Counted from the stretch's first letter, positions 1 to 8,745 are shown. The stretch: 64,000 nucleotides of DNA from Herbihabitans rhizosphaerae (GCF_004216555.1 NZ_SGWQ01000002.1:527219-591218), one strand, 5' to 3'. The notes: a model not told the origin generated them from the sequence alone. Program-made: numbers and translations.

Positions 1-1090
1 AGGCGTCCCAGTCGCCGCGCGGATCGGCCGAGTCGAAGTAGGTGTCGATCTCTCGCACGATGGCCCGGGTCCGGTCGCGCACGTCGAACTCCACGTCGGA
101 CTGCAGGTCGGCCACGTCGTCGGCGAGCACGATCGGCCAGCGTGCGGCCATTCGCTGGAGCTGGACCAGCCGCTCCTGGGTGGCCTGCCAGCGGGAGTGT
201 TCCGGCCCGGAGAGAGGATCGGCCCGCCGGGCCTGCTCGGCACGGATCCCGCCGATCAGCGTGTGCACCACGTCGGTGGTCAGGGCGCTGGTCGAGCGTG
301 CGGCCAACTGGTCGCGCTGCCGGGCGATCTCACCGAGGAACAGCTCAAGGTCGCTGACGCCGGACTCCTCGTGCAGCCGCTGGTCGCCGGCGCGAACCGC
401 GGTCAGCCGCAGGGACGCGGACACCGGGATCACCGGGGCGCGCAGGCCGGCACCGGCGATGCGCCCCTGGGTGTCGGCCAGCGCGTCCCGCCAGCGCGGC
501 GCGATGTCGATCTTGGTGAGCACCACGGCGACCGGTCGGGCGGCCATGCGTTCGAGCATGGCGAGTTGCCCGGGGGACAACTCGCGAGTGGCGTCGCAGA
601 TCAGCAGCACGGCGTCCGCCTCGGGCAGCAGCGCCGTGGTGTTGGCCGGATCGGCCGGGCAGTCGATGAGCACCAGACCGGCGGCGAGCAGGTCACGCGG
701 CAGCCCGATCTGTGCGCGGGTGCCGGTCGCGGCGGGTTGGGTGGCCTTCGCGCGGACCTGCTCCACCGACAGCGGCGCGGCGTCGAGCGGAGTCAGTTCG
801 CGCCGGGGTGTGGGGAGTGAGAGCACGGTGGCCGTCGGGGTCGGGGCGTAGCGCACGAAGGTGGCCATCGCGGTGGTCACGCCGTCGCCGACCGCGCAGA
901 CCGGCGCGTCCACCAGCGCGTTGACCAGCGCGCTCTTGCCCTGACCGGGATCGCCGACGACCAGCACGCGGACCGCGGGATCGAGTAGCGCCTCACGCCG
1001 CGCGACCAGCTGGCCGGCGAGATCGGGTCGGTCCAGAGCGGTGCAGGCGCGCACCACACTGTCCAGAACCGGGATCCACGTCCGAGGCAT
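1..1090 (-). CDS. Dynamin-like GTPase (IniA/IniC type), C-terminus beyond window
   Basis: About 363 codons are present and the gene runs off the left edge without a stop. The N-terminus (MPRTWIPVLD) leads to a P-loop, GDPGQGKS, at residues 46-53. A GVTTA switch threonine, a DCPAD G3-like motif and VLTKID (G4) follow, so the GTPase domain is complete. The rest looks helical and charged, as in dynamin stalks. Dynamin family proteins remodel membranes. In mycobacteria IniA and IniC are encoded behind IniB and respond to cell-wall drugs, and here the IniB-like gene lies directly upstream. The start at 1090 is the first ATG of the open frame, but no good ribosome site precedes it, so the start is uncertain. 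A strong terminator separates it from iniB, so it needs readthrough or its own promoter. Confidence 0.85.
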   Translation of the reverse strand, partial: MPRTWIPVLDSVVRACTALDRPDLAGQLVARREALLDPAVRVLVVGDPGQGKSALVNALVDAPVCAVGDGVTTAMATFVRYAPTPTATVLSLPTPRRELTPLDAAPLSVEQVRAKATQPAATGTRAQIGLPRDLLAAGLVLIDCPADPANTTALLPEADAVLLICDATRELSPGQLAMLERMAARPVAVVLTKIDIAPRWRDALADTQGRIAGAGLRAPVIPVSASLRLTAVRAGDQRLHEESGVSDLELFLGEIARQRDQLAARSTSALTTDVVHTLIGGIRAEQARRADPLSGPEHSRWQATQERLVQLQRMAARWPIVLADDVADLQSDVEFDVRDRTRAIVREIDTYFDSADPRGDWDA

Positions 1091-1158
1091 CCAGGAGAGT
1101 GTGCCGTGATTCCCCGAATGGGTGAACCCGTCTGGGGGACTGTATTGCGCCAATCGAC

Positions 1159-1205
1159 AAAAAGCAGGCCGGAAACTCGTCCAGGGAGACGAGTTTCCGG
1201 CCTGC
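1159..1205 (-). terminator. Intrinsic terminator after the iniB-like gene
   Basis: A perfect 17-bp stem has arms at 1164-1180 and 1189-1205 with an 8-base loop. On the minus strand it is followed by a run of five U (bases 1163-1159). It lies 15 bases past the iniB-like stop codon and 69 bases before the dynamin start. It should therefore end most iniB transcripts and lower dynamin expression relative to iniB. Confidence 0.85.
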
Positions 1206-1220
1206 GCGACGCGGCTGGTC

Positions 1221-2708
1221 TCAGAGCACGCCGTCGACGTCGATCACCTTGTCGACCTGCGGCAGCGCGTGCTGGGCGGCACTGGTGATGCCGTCCACCG
1301 GGCTGGCGTTGAGCACGTCGCCCACCGGGCTGTGCGTGATGTGCGCGACACCGGGCAGCTCGGTCACCTTCGGCAGCTCGGTGACCTTCGGCAGCGCGGG
1401 CAGGTGCGCCGGAAGGTCGGACAGGTCAGGCAGCTTCGGCAGGGTCGGGATCTGCGGGAGGTGCGGCACCGGCAGGTCGGTCGACTCCGGCAGCGCGGGC
1501 ACCTGCGGCAGGTTCACCGGCAGCTGCGGCACCGCCGGGACGTCGACCGGCAGGTCCGCCGAGGGCTGCGGCAGCGCGGGCACGGCCGTCGGGAGGGCCG
1601 GGACGGCCGGCACACCGGGGACCGAGGGCAGCGCCGGCACGGCCGGCAGGTCCAGCGGCAACCCGTCGGTGAGCTCCGAGCCGCGGTTCACGAAGTCGGC
1701 CACGGTCCCCGCGGCGACCTGCGCCGACGGCAGCGAGTTCAGGGCCTTGGTCGGGTCGGCGATGGTGAAGCCGCTGTCGGTGGTGAACTGGCCGACCGGC
1801 GAGTCGACCGAACCGGTCACGCCGTCGACGCCGATGGCACCGGCCAGCGACACGCTGCCGAGCGGGCTGCTCAGGGCAACGCCGCCCTCGACGCCCTCCA
1901 GGCCGCCGGAGAGCCCACCCTCGGCCGAGAGGTACTCGTTGCCGGCGGCGACCTGGGCCTCGACGCCGGACGTGCTACCCGAGCCGGACAGGTCGACGTC
2001 GCCAACCGGAGAGACGCCGGTGAACGAGCTCTCGACACCGTCGGCGGTCGCGGTGACCCCACCGACGCCGGTGACCTGGTCGCTGACGAACCCGCCGGCC
2101 GCGGTCACACCGTCGGCGCTGCCCGCGGCACCCGCGGCGAAGTCGCCCAGCGCTGAGGTGCCGTAGAGAGCACCCTCGACACCGTCGGCGCTCGCGGTGA
2201 CCTCGCCGATGCCGCTGACGTGATCGGTGGCCACCCCAGCGACGGCGTCGGCGCGCTCGGGGCCGGCCGCGGCCCATCCGGCGACCTCACCGAGGGTGGA
2301 CTCGCTGGTCACCGCGCCACCGATACCACCGGCGTTGGCGGCGAACTCGCCGGCCACGGAGCCGAGGCTGCCGAGGCTCCCGGTGACGGCACCGGCCGCA
2401 CCGTGCAGGTCGCCGGCAACCGACGCGGCGAACTGGGGCGCGCAGTCGGCCACGGCCTTGAGCTGCTCGATCACGCCGGCGTCGGTGGGCACGGCGGCGC
2501 GCAGCGCGTCGACACCGTCCTGCACCGCGGCCGCGCCCGGCGCCGCGTCGAGGACCAGCGGCACGACGTCCTGGACGTCCTGGGTGGTCACGTCACCCAG
2601 GCCGGCGGTCGACAGCGCGGCGGTGGGGTCCTGCGCGAAGGCCGCGCGCGCCTGCTCGTTGGTGAGCAGGTTGAGGACGAAGTCGTAGAGCGTGGGCTGC
2701 GAAGACAA
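1221..2708 (-). CDS. iniB: IniB-like protein with Gly/Ala-rich core and Pro-Leu repeat tail
   Basis: The protein is 495 aa from a TTG start at 2708. That start has AGGGAG five bases upstream and gives MSSQPTLYDFVLNLLTNEQ. The first ~75 residues match the IniB N-terminal domain: a DFVLNLL helix, then Asn/Asp-rich helices and AGLGDVTTQDV. Residues ~90-340 are low complexity, with recurring GxVTxxADGVExxxxG units. The tail (~370-480) is a chain of LP-x-VP/LP repeats. In mycobacteria IniB belongs to the isoniazid-inducible iniBAC operon; its biochemical role is unresolved. No signal peptide is seen. It is separated from the dynamin gene by a terminator and is divergent from hsp70/luxR. The family call rests on the N-terminal domain and gene order; the repeats are too biased for homology. 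Confidence 0.75.
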   Translation of the reverse strand: MSSQPTLYDFVLNLLTNEQARAAFAQDPTAALSTAGLGDVTTQDVQDVVPLVLDAAPGAAAVQDGVDALRAAVPTDAGVIEQLKAVADCAPQFAASVAGDLHGAAGAVTGSLGSLGSVAGEFAANAGGIGGAVTSESTLGEVAGWAAAGPERADAVAGVATDHVSGIGEVTASADGVEGALYGTSALGDFAAGAAGSADGVTAAGGFVSDQVTGVGGVTATADGVESSFTGVSPVGDVDLSGSGSTSGVEAQVAAGNEYLSAEGGLSGGLEGVEGGVALSSPLGSVSLAGAIGVDGVTGSVDSPVGQFTTDSGFTIADPTKALNSLPSAQVAAGTVADFVNRGSELTDGLPLDLPAVPALPSVPGVPAVPALPTAVPALPQPSADLPVDVPAVPQLPVNLPQVPALPESTDLPVPHLPQIPTLPKLPDLSDLPAHLPALPKVTELPKVTELPGVAHITHSPVGDVLNASPVDGITSAAQHALPQVDKVIDVDGVL

Positions 2709-2937
2709 CAGATCTCCCTGATCGGCGGACAGCGGGGACGGTTCGCCCCGTCGTGTTGACCACACGCTAGGCACGGGCGCGCCCCAGGCCATCGGGTTTC
2801 ACTCCCTGTCTTCAATTCACCCGATAGGGAGTTGGTGAGTTACGCCAATTAGGGGATTAGGGGGTTGCTCCGCGTGTACCGGTCTTTGATAGGAAGACGC
2901 CGCTCCGAAGCAGGCCCCCGCACGTGTGAGGAGACCA
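2709..2937. promoter_or_regulatory. Divergent control region between iniB-like and hsp70/luxR
   Basis: This 229-bp region separates the two TTG starts. It contains an inverted repeat ACTCCCT (2801-2807) / AGGGAGT (2826-2832) and, just after it, the tandem ATTAGGGGATTAGGGGG (about 2849-2865). The ribosome site GAGGAG for hsp70 is at 2928-2933. The inverted and direct repeats are plausible binding sites for the LuxR-type regulator encoded downstream, but no consensus is known to me for it. A GTG 12 bases upstream of the chosen hsp70 start is in frame but has no ribosome site. Confidence 0.5.
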
Positions 2938-4116
2938 TTGCCGTACGTCCTGGGTGTCGATCTCGGTTCAACCCGGGCTCGGGCCGCGACCTGCGAGATC
3001 GGGTCCGCGGACGTGCCGGAGCTGATCCGCCTGGAAGGTCGTTCGCCATGGTTGCCCGCGGTGTTACAGGTCCGTGACGACGAGACCGTGTTGGTCGGCG
3101 CGGCCGCTGAGCGCCGGGCCGGGGTCGAGCCGGAGTGCACGGCCCGTGGGCTGCTGCACCGGGTCGGCGACACCGTCCCGTGCGTACTGGGCGAGCGCGC
3201 CTACCCGGCCGACATCCTCGTCGCCGTGCTGATCACCTGGATCGTCGGCGCGGTGCGGGAGAGCCGAGGCTCCGATCCGGAACTCGTGATGCTGACCCAC
3301 CCCGCGAGCTGGGGCGCCTACCGCCGGGGGCAGCTTGCCGGGGCCGCGCGCGAGGCCGGTGTCGCGGACATCGTGCTGATTCCCCGACCGGTGGCGACCG
3401 TGGAGACGGCGCTCGCCGCGCGGCCGACCCGGGACGGTCTGTTCGCGGCGAGCACGGTCGGCGCGACCCGGGCGGAATGCGCGATCGTGCGGGCCACGCC
3501 CGGCGACTGCGAGGTCCTGGCCACCGTCGAGGACGATCACGGCGCCGGCACCCACCTCGACGAGGTGCTCATGCGGCACGTGCTGGCTGGCCGGCCGCAC
3601 GTGGGCGAGTCCGACCGGCTGCGGGCGGCGTGCGCGCTGGCCAAGGAGCGCCTGGCGGTGCACGGCCAGGCCAGTGTCGCGATCCCCGAGGACTCGGCAC
3701 CGGTCCCGCTGTCCTGGGCGGAGTTCGAACCGCTGGTGCGACCGGTGGCCGAGGGCGCCGTCGACCGGATACGCCGGGCCACCCTGGCCGCCGGCGTGCG
3801 TCCGGAGCAGCTCGACGCGATCGCGCTGGCCGGTGGATCGACCCGGATCCCGCTGTTCGGCGCACTCGTCGGCGAGGCGTTCGGCCGGCCGGTGCTGACC
3901 GACGACGTGCCGGCCGGCGTCGCCTGCCGAGGCGCCGCCCTGGCCGCCCGTCGCCTGCTGACCCCGAGGACGCCCGAGTTGGTCACCGCCGCCGCCCACC
4001 CCGAGCCCAGCGCCCCGGTGGCCCCGCCTCCGCCCCGGCCGCCGGTCGACATTCCCGGACTGGAGCCGCCGCCCCGCCGCCGGTTCGGCCGCCGCGCGAA
4101 AGCGGTGGAGGAATGA
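2938..4116 (+). CDS. Hsp70-family ATPase, nucleotide-binding domain only
   Basis: The protein is 392 aa from TTG 2938, chosen because GAGGAG precedes it by four bases. It begins PYVLGVDLGSTRARA, the first phosphate-binding loop of the Hsp70/actin fold. The second phosphate region is around residue 170, and the adenosine motif LAGGSTRIPLFG is near residue 300. A proline-rich basic tail (about 350-392) replaces the substrate-binding domain, so this is not a classical DnaK (about 600 aa). Its stop overlaps the ATG of the LuxR regulator by four bases, implying coupled translation and a joint role. By context it may be a nucleotide-dependent sensor or switch for the regulator (inference). Confidence 0.8.
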   Translation: MPYVLGVDLGSTRARAATCEIGSADVPELIRLEGRSPWLPAVLQVRDDETVLVGAAAERRAGVEPECTARGLLHRVGDTVPCVLGERAYPADILVAVLITWIVGAVRESRGSDPELVMLTHPASWGAYRRGQLAGAAREAGVADIVLIPRPVATVETALAARPTRDGLFAASTVGATRAECAIVRATPGDCEVLATVEDDHGAGTHLDEVLMRHVLAGRPHVGESDRLRAACALAKERLAVHGQASVAIPEDSAPVPLSWAEFEPLVRPVAEGAVDRIRRATLAAGVRPEQLDAIALAGGSTRIPLFGALVGEAFGRPVLTDDVPAGVACRGAALAARRLLTPRTPELVTAAAHPEPSAPVAPPPPRPPVDIPGLEPPPRRRFGRRAKAVEE

Positions 4117-6467
4117 TCCTCGACGAGCACACCCGCACGTTGTGCGAGCGGATCACCACGGACCCGTCGGCACCGCGCCGGGTCGCGGTCGTGGCACCCG
4201 GCGGGCTCGGCAAGACGACCCTGTTGCGACATCTGGGACGGGAGTTCGCCGAAGCCGGGACGCGCCCGGTCTGGCACGGCTCGGGTGAGCAGCCGGGTGA
4301 CGGCGACGTCCTGCTGATCGACGACGCGCACCGGCTGGCCGAGGACACGCTGACCGACCTGGTTCGACGGGCGCGGGTGGTGATCGCCGCCCGGCCGTGG
4401 CCCCAGCCGGCCGCGCTGGGCGACCTGTTCCGGATCGTGCTGCGGCCGTTCGACCAGGATCAGGTCGGCGCCTATCTGGCCCGCTACTGCCCGGACGCGG
4501 ATCGCGCGGCGGTGCACGAGCTGACCGGCGGCGTGCCGCGCCTGGTGGCACTGGTCGCGCGGGGCGCCGATCCGGTGGAGCTGCGCGCCGAGATCGAGGC
4601 GCTCGCGCCCGACACCCAGACCTATCTGCTCGCCGCCCAGGCCGGCGCCATCCGTCATCCGGATCTGCTGCGCGCGCTGTTCGACACCGACGAGGCGGGC
4701 ATCGGCGCGATCAGTGAGGCCGCCCGGTCGACCGGTCTGCTCGATTCCGGTGGCGCTCTGGTGCCGGTCGCCGAGGCGGCGGTCAGCGCGCTGGTTCCGG
4801 TCGACCGGCGGCTGGCGGTGTGCCGGAACCTGGTGCGGTTGCAGCGAAATCGGAGTGGGCCGGTGCTGGATCTGGTGCGCCCGCTGCTCGGTACCGACGC
4901 GGGCGGGGCGGACCTCGCGCAGGCCTACCAGACCGCGGCCGAGGAGGCGCTCACCGCCGATCCGGCGCTGTCCGTGCGGCTGTACGAGGCGGCCGCCCGC
5001 GCGGGTGCGGGGGAGCTGGAGATCGGTGCGCACTGGGCGCGCGCGTCCGCGTTGGCCGGCGATCTGACCGGTGCGCTGCGGCGGGCCGACCGGGTGATCG
5101 GCACGCCGGACGCCCCGGGCCGCGCCGAGGCCGCGCGGGTGGCCGCCGTGGTGCTGGGCAGCCACGGCCAGCTCGATCGCAGTGCCGAGCTGCTGCGGTG
5201 GGCCGGCGACTCGACCTCGCGCGCGTTCGCGGCACTCGCGCTGCTCGGCGCCGGCCGGCCGGACGAGGCCACGCCCCTGCTCGACGAGCGGTCGGACGGG
5301 GAACCGCCCACGCTGCTGTCCGGTGCCGCATCCCTTGTGGCACAAGGGATTCACGAGTCGCTGCGATCACCGGCCGCGACCGTGCTGGCGACACTGGCGC
5401 GGGCCTCGTCGATGGTCGAACCGTTGGGCCGCACGGCATTGCTGCCGGACAGCCCGGCCGCGCTGGGGGCGATCGTCGGCATCCACGCCGGCGAGATGGC
5501 GATGGCCGAGGCGCTGGTGCGTGACGCCGTCGCGGCCGACGTCGGCACCCTGCGACTCGGCATCCGGCACAGTCTGATGAGCGCCTGGATCGCGATGACC
5601 CGCGGTGATCTCAATGCCGCCGAACCGGTACTGGTCGACGTGCTCGGCCGCGACGAGTTGCAGCCGAGGGACTGGTTGTTCGCCATCGGTCTGGACGTCG
5701 GGCTGGCCCGGCGGCGCGGTGATCTCGCGGCGCTGCGCGGAATCTGGGAGCAGGCGCGGGAGGCGGTGATCCGCCATCCGGTGGACCTGTTCACGCTCCT
5801 GCCGTTCGGCGAGTTCGTCGTGGCGGCGGCCCGGCTCGACGAGTACGACCGGCTGGCGCCGCATCTCGCACAGGCGCACGCGCTGCTGGCTCGGCTGGGT
5901 GACCCGCCGCTGTGGAGCGCGTCGCTTCGCTGGCACCGCCTGCACGCCGCGATCATCATGGGCCAGCCCGACGAGGCGGCGACGCACGTCGAGGCGCTGG
6001 CCGGGTTCGCGCCGCACGAGCGACACCTGGCCGCGCTGCACGCCGCGGCCCGGTGCTGGCTCCAGGTGCTGACCGGCACGATCGATTCGAGTCAGGTCAT
6101 CGACGCCGCGCGCGATCTGCACGCGACCGGCCTGAGCTGGGACGCCGCCCGCCTGGCTGGTCAGGCGGCCATCCACACGACCGATCGCACCGCGATGGCC
6201 GCGCTGCTCGAGTGTGCGCGCCAGCTCCAGGGGCCGACCGCCCCGACCCCGGAGCCGTCACCTGGTCCGGTGACGGCTCAGCTCAGTGATCGGGAGCGGC
6301 AGGTCGCCGAGTTGGTGGTCGCGGGCATGACCTACAAGCAGGTCGGCGACCAGCTCTACATCTCGGCGAAGACGGTCGAGCACCACATCGCCCGCATCCG
6401 CCACCGGCTCGGTGCGCAGAATCGGCGTGAGCTGCTCGACCGGCTCCGTTCAATGCTGGCCGGCTGA
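4113..6467 (+). CDS. STAND-type LuxR transcriptional regulator (IniR-like by position)
   Basis: The protein is 784 aa. It has an N-terminal ATPase with Walker A APGGLGKTT (about residues 28-36) and Walker B VLLIDDAH (about 66-73). A long alpha-helical, TPR-like middle covers about 230-690. A C-terminal LuxR helix-turn-helix lies at ~720-780 (LSDRERQVAELVVAGMT, then ISAKTVEHHIARIRHRLGA). This is the LAL/MalT architecture: an ATPase gates DNA binding in response to a ligand. In mycobacteria a large LuxR-type regulator (IniR) is encoded next to iniBAC, so activation of the divergent iniB-like gene is the natural hypothesis. The ATG overlaps the hsp70 stop (ATGA). The last 18 bases overlap the convergent nitroreductase gene. 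Confidence 0.85.
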   Translation: MILDEHTRTLCERITTDPSAPRRVAVVAPGGLGKTTLLRHLGREFAEAGTRPVWHGSGEQPGDGDVLLIDDAHRLAEDTLTDLVRRARVVIAARPWPQPAALGDLFRIVLRPFDQDQVGAYLARYCPDADRAAVHELTGGVPRLVALVARGADPVELRAEIEALAPDTQTYLLAAQAGAIRHPDLLRALFDTDEAGIGAISEAARSTGLLDSGGALVPVAEAAVSALVPVDRRLAVCRNLVRLQRNRSGPVLDLVRPLLGTDAGGADLAQAYQTAAEEALTADPALSVRLYEAAARAGAGELEIGAHWARASALAGDLTGALRRADRVIGTPDAPGRAEAARVAAVVLGSHGQLDRSAELLRWAGDSTSRAFAALALLGAGRPDEATPLLDERSDGEPPTLLSGAASLVAQGIHESLRSPAATVLATLARASSMVEPLGRTALLPDSPAALGAIVGIHAGEMAMAEALVRDAVAADVGTLRLGIRHSLMSAWIAMTRGDLNAAEPVLVDVLGRDELQPRDWLFAIGLDVGLARRRGDLAALRGIWEQAREAVIRHPVDLFTLLPFGEFVVAAARLDEYDRLAPHLAQAHALLARLGDPPLWSASLRWHRLHAAIIMGQPDEAATHVEALAGFAPHERHLAALHAAARCWLQVLTGTIDSSQVIDAARDLHATGLSWDAARLAGQAAIHTTDRTAMAALLECARQLQGPTAPTPEPSPGPVTAQLSDRERQVAELVVAGMTYKQVGDQLYISAKTVEHHIARIRHRLGAQNRRELLDRLRSMLAG

Positions 6468-6923
6468 CCTCAGGGCGAGGCGGACGACCGGGTATTCGCG
6501 GTCGCTCTTGGACTGGTATTTCCCGTAGCGGGGCTGGGCTTCGATGATGCGCTGCCAGGCCTGTTCGCGGTCGGTGCCGTCGAGTCGTTCTGGTGTGACG
6601 GGCGTGGCGTCCTTGCCGGGCAGTTCGATCGACGCCTGCTCGGGGTGTGCCATGAGGTTGACGTACCAGTCCGGGTGGACGCTGCCTCCGCCGGAGGCGA
6701 CGACCAGTTGGGCGTCGCCGTCGGCGAAGCAGGCGACTGGGGTTTCTCTGGGTTGTCCGCTTTTGCGGCCGACGGTGTTGAGGATGAGCACGTTCATGCC
6801 CATGAACTTGTCGCGGCCGCCGCGGATCTTGCGGTTGATGCGGGCGTTGGCCTTGTGCTGCATCCAGCGGGAGAAGGTTCCGGGGGTGCCGGGCTTGCGC
6901 TTGTTCTTCTTGTTGTCGTCCAT
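6450..6923 (-). CDS. Nitroreductase/deazaflavin-dependent oxidoreductase (DDN family)
   Basis: The protein is 157 aa, with a basic N-terminus (MDDNKKNKRKPGTPGTFSRW) and the family core. The core is NVLILNTVGRKSGQPRETPVACF, then VVASGGGSVHPDWYVNLMAHP, and a C-terminal YxSKSDREYPVVRLAL. DDN-family enzymes use F420 or FMN to reduce quinones or nitro compounds and are abundant in actinomycetes; the substrate here is unknown. Its 3' end overlaps the LuxR gene by 18 bases. A diverged second copy of this 3' end, including the stop codon of the convergent neighbour, is found at the end of ureD. Confidence 0.85.
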   Translation of the reverse strand: MDDNKKNKRKPGTPGTFSRWMQHKANARINRKIRGGRDKFMGMNVLILNTVGRKSGQPRETPVACFADGDAQLVVASGGGSVHPDWYVNLMAHPEQASIELPGKDATPVTPERLDGTDREQAWQRIIEAQPRYGKYQSKSDREYPVVRLALRSAGQH

Positions 6924-7052
6924 GGCGATAACGCTAAGGACGGCACCACGACCAGCGCTTCTCGATTCCTGACCGGTTGGCCATCGGCGCGACTTAACGA
7001 GGTGCTAACACGCCACAATCGCCCCGCAAACTCGGCTTCGTAGCTTCCGACG

Positions 7053-8738
7053 ATGACCGAGACGATGCGGGAAGTGGAAGCGGGTGCCACCCGGGAGTTA
7101 CGCCGGTACGCCCCGCTCGCGGCCAACGACAACCGGGAGGACTACTCACTGCGCTTCGCCGCGGTGTCCTTCCGCCGCTGGAGGCCGTTCGTGGTGGCCA
7201 CGGCGGCGCTCGGCGGCATCGCGTACCTCGCGGACTTCGCCATCGGCGCGAGCATCGTGCTCTCCTTCGGCTTCACCTCGGGCGTGCTGGCGATCCTCGC
7301 CGCGGCGCTGGTGATCTTCCTGACCGGAATTCCGATCGCGGCCGCGTGCGCGCGCAGCGGCGTGGACATGGACCTGCTGACCCGCGGTGCCGGGTTCGGG
7401 TACCTCGGCTCGACGCTGACATCGTTGGTGTACGGCAGTTTCACGGTGATCTTCTTCTCGCTGGAGGGGGCGATCATGGCGCAGGCGCTGGAGATGGCGC
7501 TGCACCTGCCGCTGTGGCTGGGCTACCTGGTGTCGACGCTGATCGTGCTGCCGTTCGCGATGTACGGCATGGGCGCGATCGCGAAGATGCAGACCTGGAC
7601 CCAGCCGCTGTGGATCGCCGGGCTGATCCTGCCGTTCGTGGTGATCGCGGTCCGCGAGCCCGGCCGGTTCGCGGAGTTCGCGTCCTTCGCCGGCACCGAC
7701 GGCACGCACGGCTCGTTCTCGGCGGTGGGTTTCGGGTTCGGCATGGGTGTGGCGCTGTCGCTGATCGGACAGATCGGGGAGCAGGCCGACTACCTGCGGT
7801 TCATGCCGCCGAAGACCGCGGAGAACAAGCGCGCGTGGTGGACCGCGGTGATCGCGGCCGGTCCTGGCTGGGTGGTGCTCGGTGCGGCGAAGCAGATCGG
7901 CGGGGCGTTCCTGGCGTTCTGCGCGCTCGGGGTGGTGGGTGCGGCGCACGCGGTGGAGCCGATCGCGCCGTACGTCGAGGCGGTGCGCCCGGCGCTCGGG
8001 CCGATGGCGATCGCGCTGTCCGCGTTGTTCGTGGTGATCTCCCAGATCAAGATCAACACGACGAACGCGTACTCGGGGTCGCTGTCGTTCGCGAACTTCT
8101 TCTCCCGCGTGCTGCACCGCCATCCGGGCCGGGTCTGGTACGTGCTGGTCAACTGCGGGATCGCGCTGGCGCTGATGGAGTTCGGCGCGTTCGGCTTCCT
8201 GAACAAGATCCTCGGCTTCTACTCCAACGTCGGGATCGCGTGGATCGGCGCGCTGGTCGCGCACCTGGTGATCGTCAAGCCGCTCGGGCTCGCGCCGCCG
8301 TACATCGAGTTCAAGCGGGCGTACCTGCCGTCGATCAACCCGGTCGGCTTCGGCTCGATGGTGATCGCGTCGGTGGTGTCGATCGTGGCGTTCTTCGGGG
8401 CGTTCGGCCAGACGGCCGCGGCGTTCAGCCCGCTGCTGGCGCTGGTGATCGCGATGGTGCTGGTGCCGCTGTTCGCGTACCTCACCAAGGGCCGGTACTA
8501 CCTGAAGCGGCCGAACACCGTCGCCGGGCCGGACGTTCCCGCGGCGCTTCTGGCCGGCACGCACGAGTGCCTGGCCTGCGGCGAGCACTACGAACTGCCG
8601 GACATCGCCGACTGCCCGGCGCACTCCGGTGCGATCTGCTCGCTGTGCTGCACGCTGGAGACGACCTGCGGCACGGCGTGCCAGGAGCCGGGCGCGGAGC
8701 CGGTTTCCCTTGGCATGCCGACGATGAAGCTCAGTTAA
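7053..8738 (+). CDS. NCS1-type purine/cytosine permease with cysteine-rich C-terminus
   Basis: The protein is 561 aa. The N-terminal motif RxYAPLAANDNREDYSLRFAA precedes about twelve hydrophobic segments (residues 40-475), and QIKINTTNAYSGSLSFANF is typical of the NCS1 family. These are cation-coupled importers of nucleobases, allantoin or related nitrogen compounds. After the last membrane segment come ~50 residues with CxxC, CPAHSGAICSLCC and CxxxC clusters, probably a metal-binding cytoplasmic domain rare in plain NCS1 transporters. It lies 47 bases before ureA, so imported ureides or purines could feed urea to the urease. The start at 7053 (MTETMREVE) lacks a strong ribosome site; ATG 7065 is an alternative. 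Confidence 0.8.
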   Translation: MTETMREVEAGATRELRRYAPLAANDNREDYSLRFAAVSFRRWRPFVVATAALGGIAYLADFAIGASIVLSFGFTSGVLAILAAALVIFLTGIPIAAACARSGVDMDLLTRGAGFGYLGSTLTSLVYGSFTVIFFSLEGAIMAQALEMALHLPLWLGYLVSTLIVLPFAMYGMGAIAKMQTWTQPLWIAGLILPFVVIAVREPGRFAEFASFAGTDGTHGSFSAVGFGFGMGVALSLIGQIGEQADYLRFMPPKTAENKRAWWTAVIAAGPGWVVLGAAKQIGGAFLAFCALGVVGAAHAVEPIAPYVEAVRPALGPMAIALSALFVVISQIKINTTNAYSGSLSFANFFSRVLHRHPGRVWYVLVNCGIALALMEFGAFGFLNKILGFYSNVGIAWIGALVAHLVIVKPLGLAPPYIEFKRAYLPSINPVGFGSMVIASVVSIVAFFGAFGQTAAAFSPLLALVIAMVLVPLFAYLTKGRYYLKRPNTVAGPDVPAALLAGTHECLACGEHYELPDIADCPAHSGAICSLCCTLETTCGTACQEPGAEPVSLGMPTMKLS

Positions 8739-8745
8739 CACGTCG

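Noticed and set aside
1122-2156. Long open frame antisense to the iniB-like gene
   Set aside because: Its composition is His/Arg/Gly-biased, typical of the reverse of GC-rich repeats, and it has no ribosome site or recognisable domain.
3537-5354. Long minus-strand frame opposite hsp70 and luxR
   Set aside because: High GC makes the opposite frames open; both plus-strand genes have clear domains and start signals.
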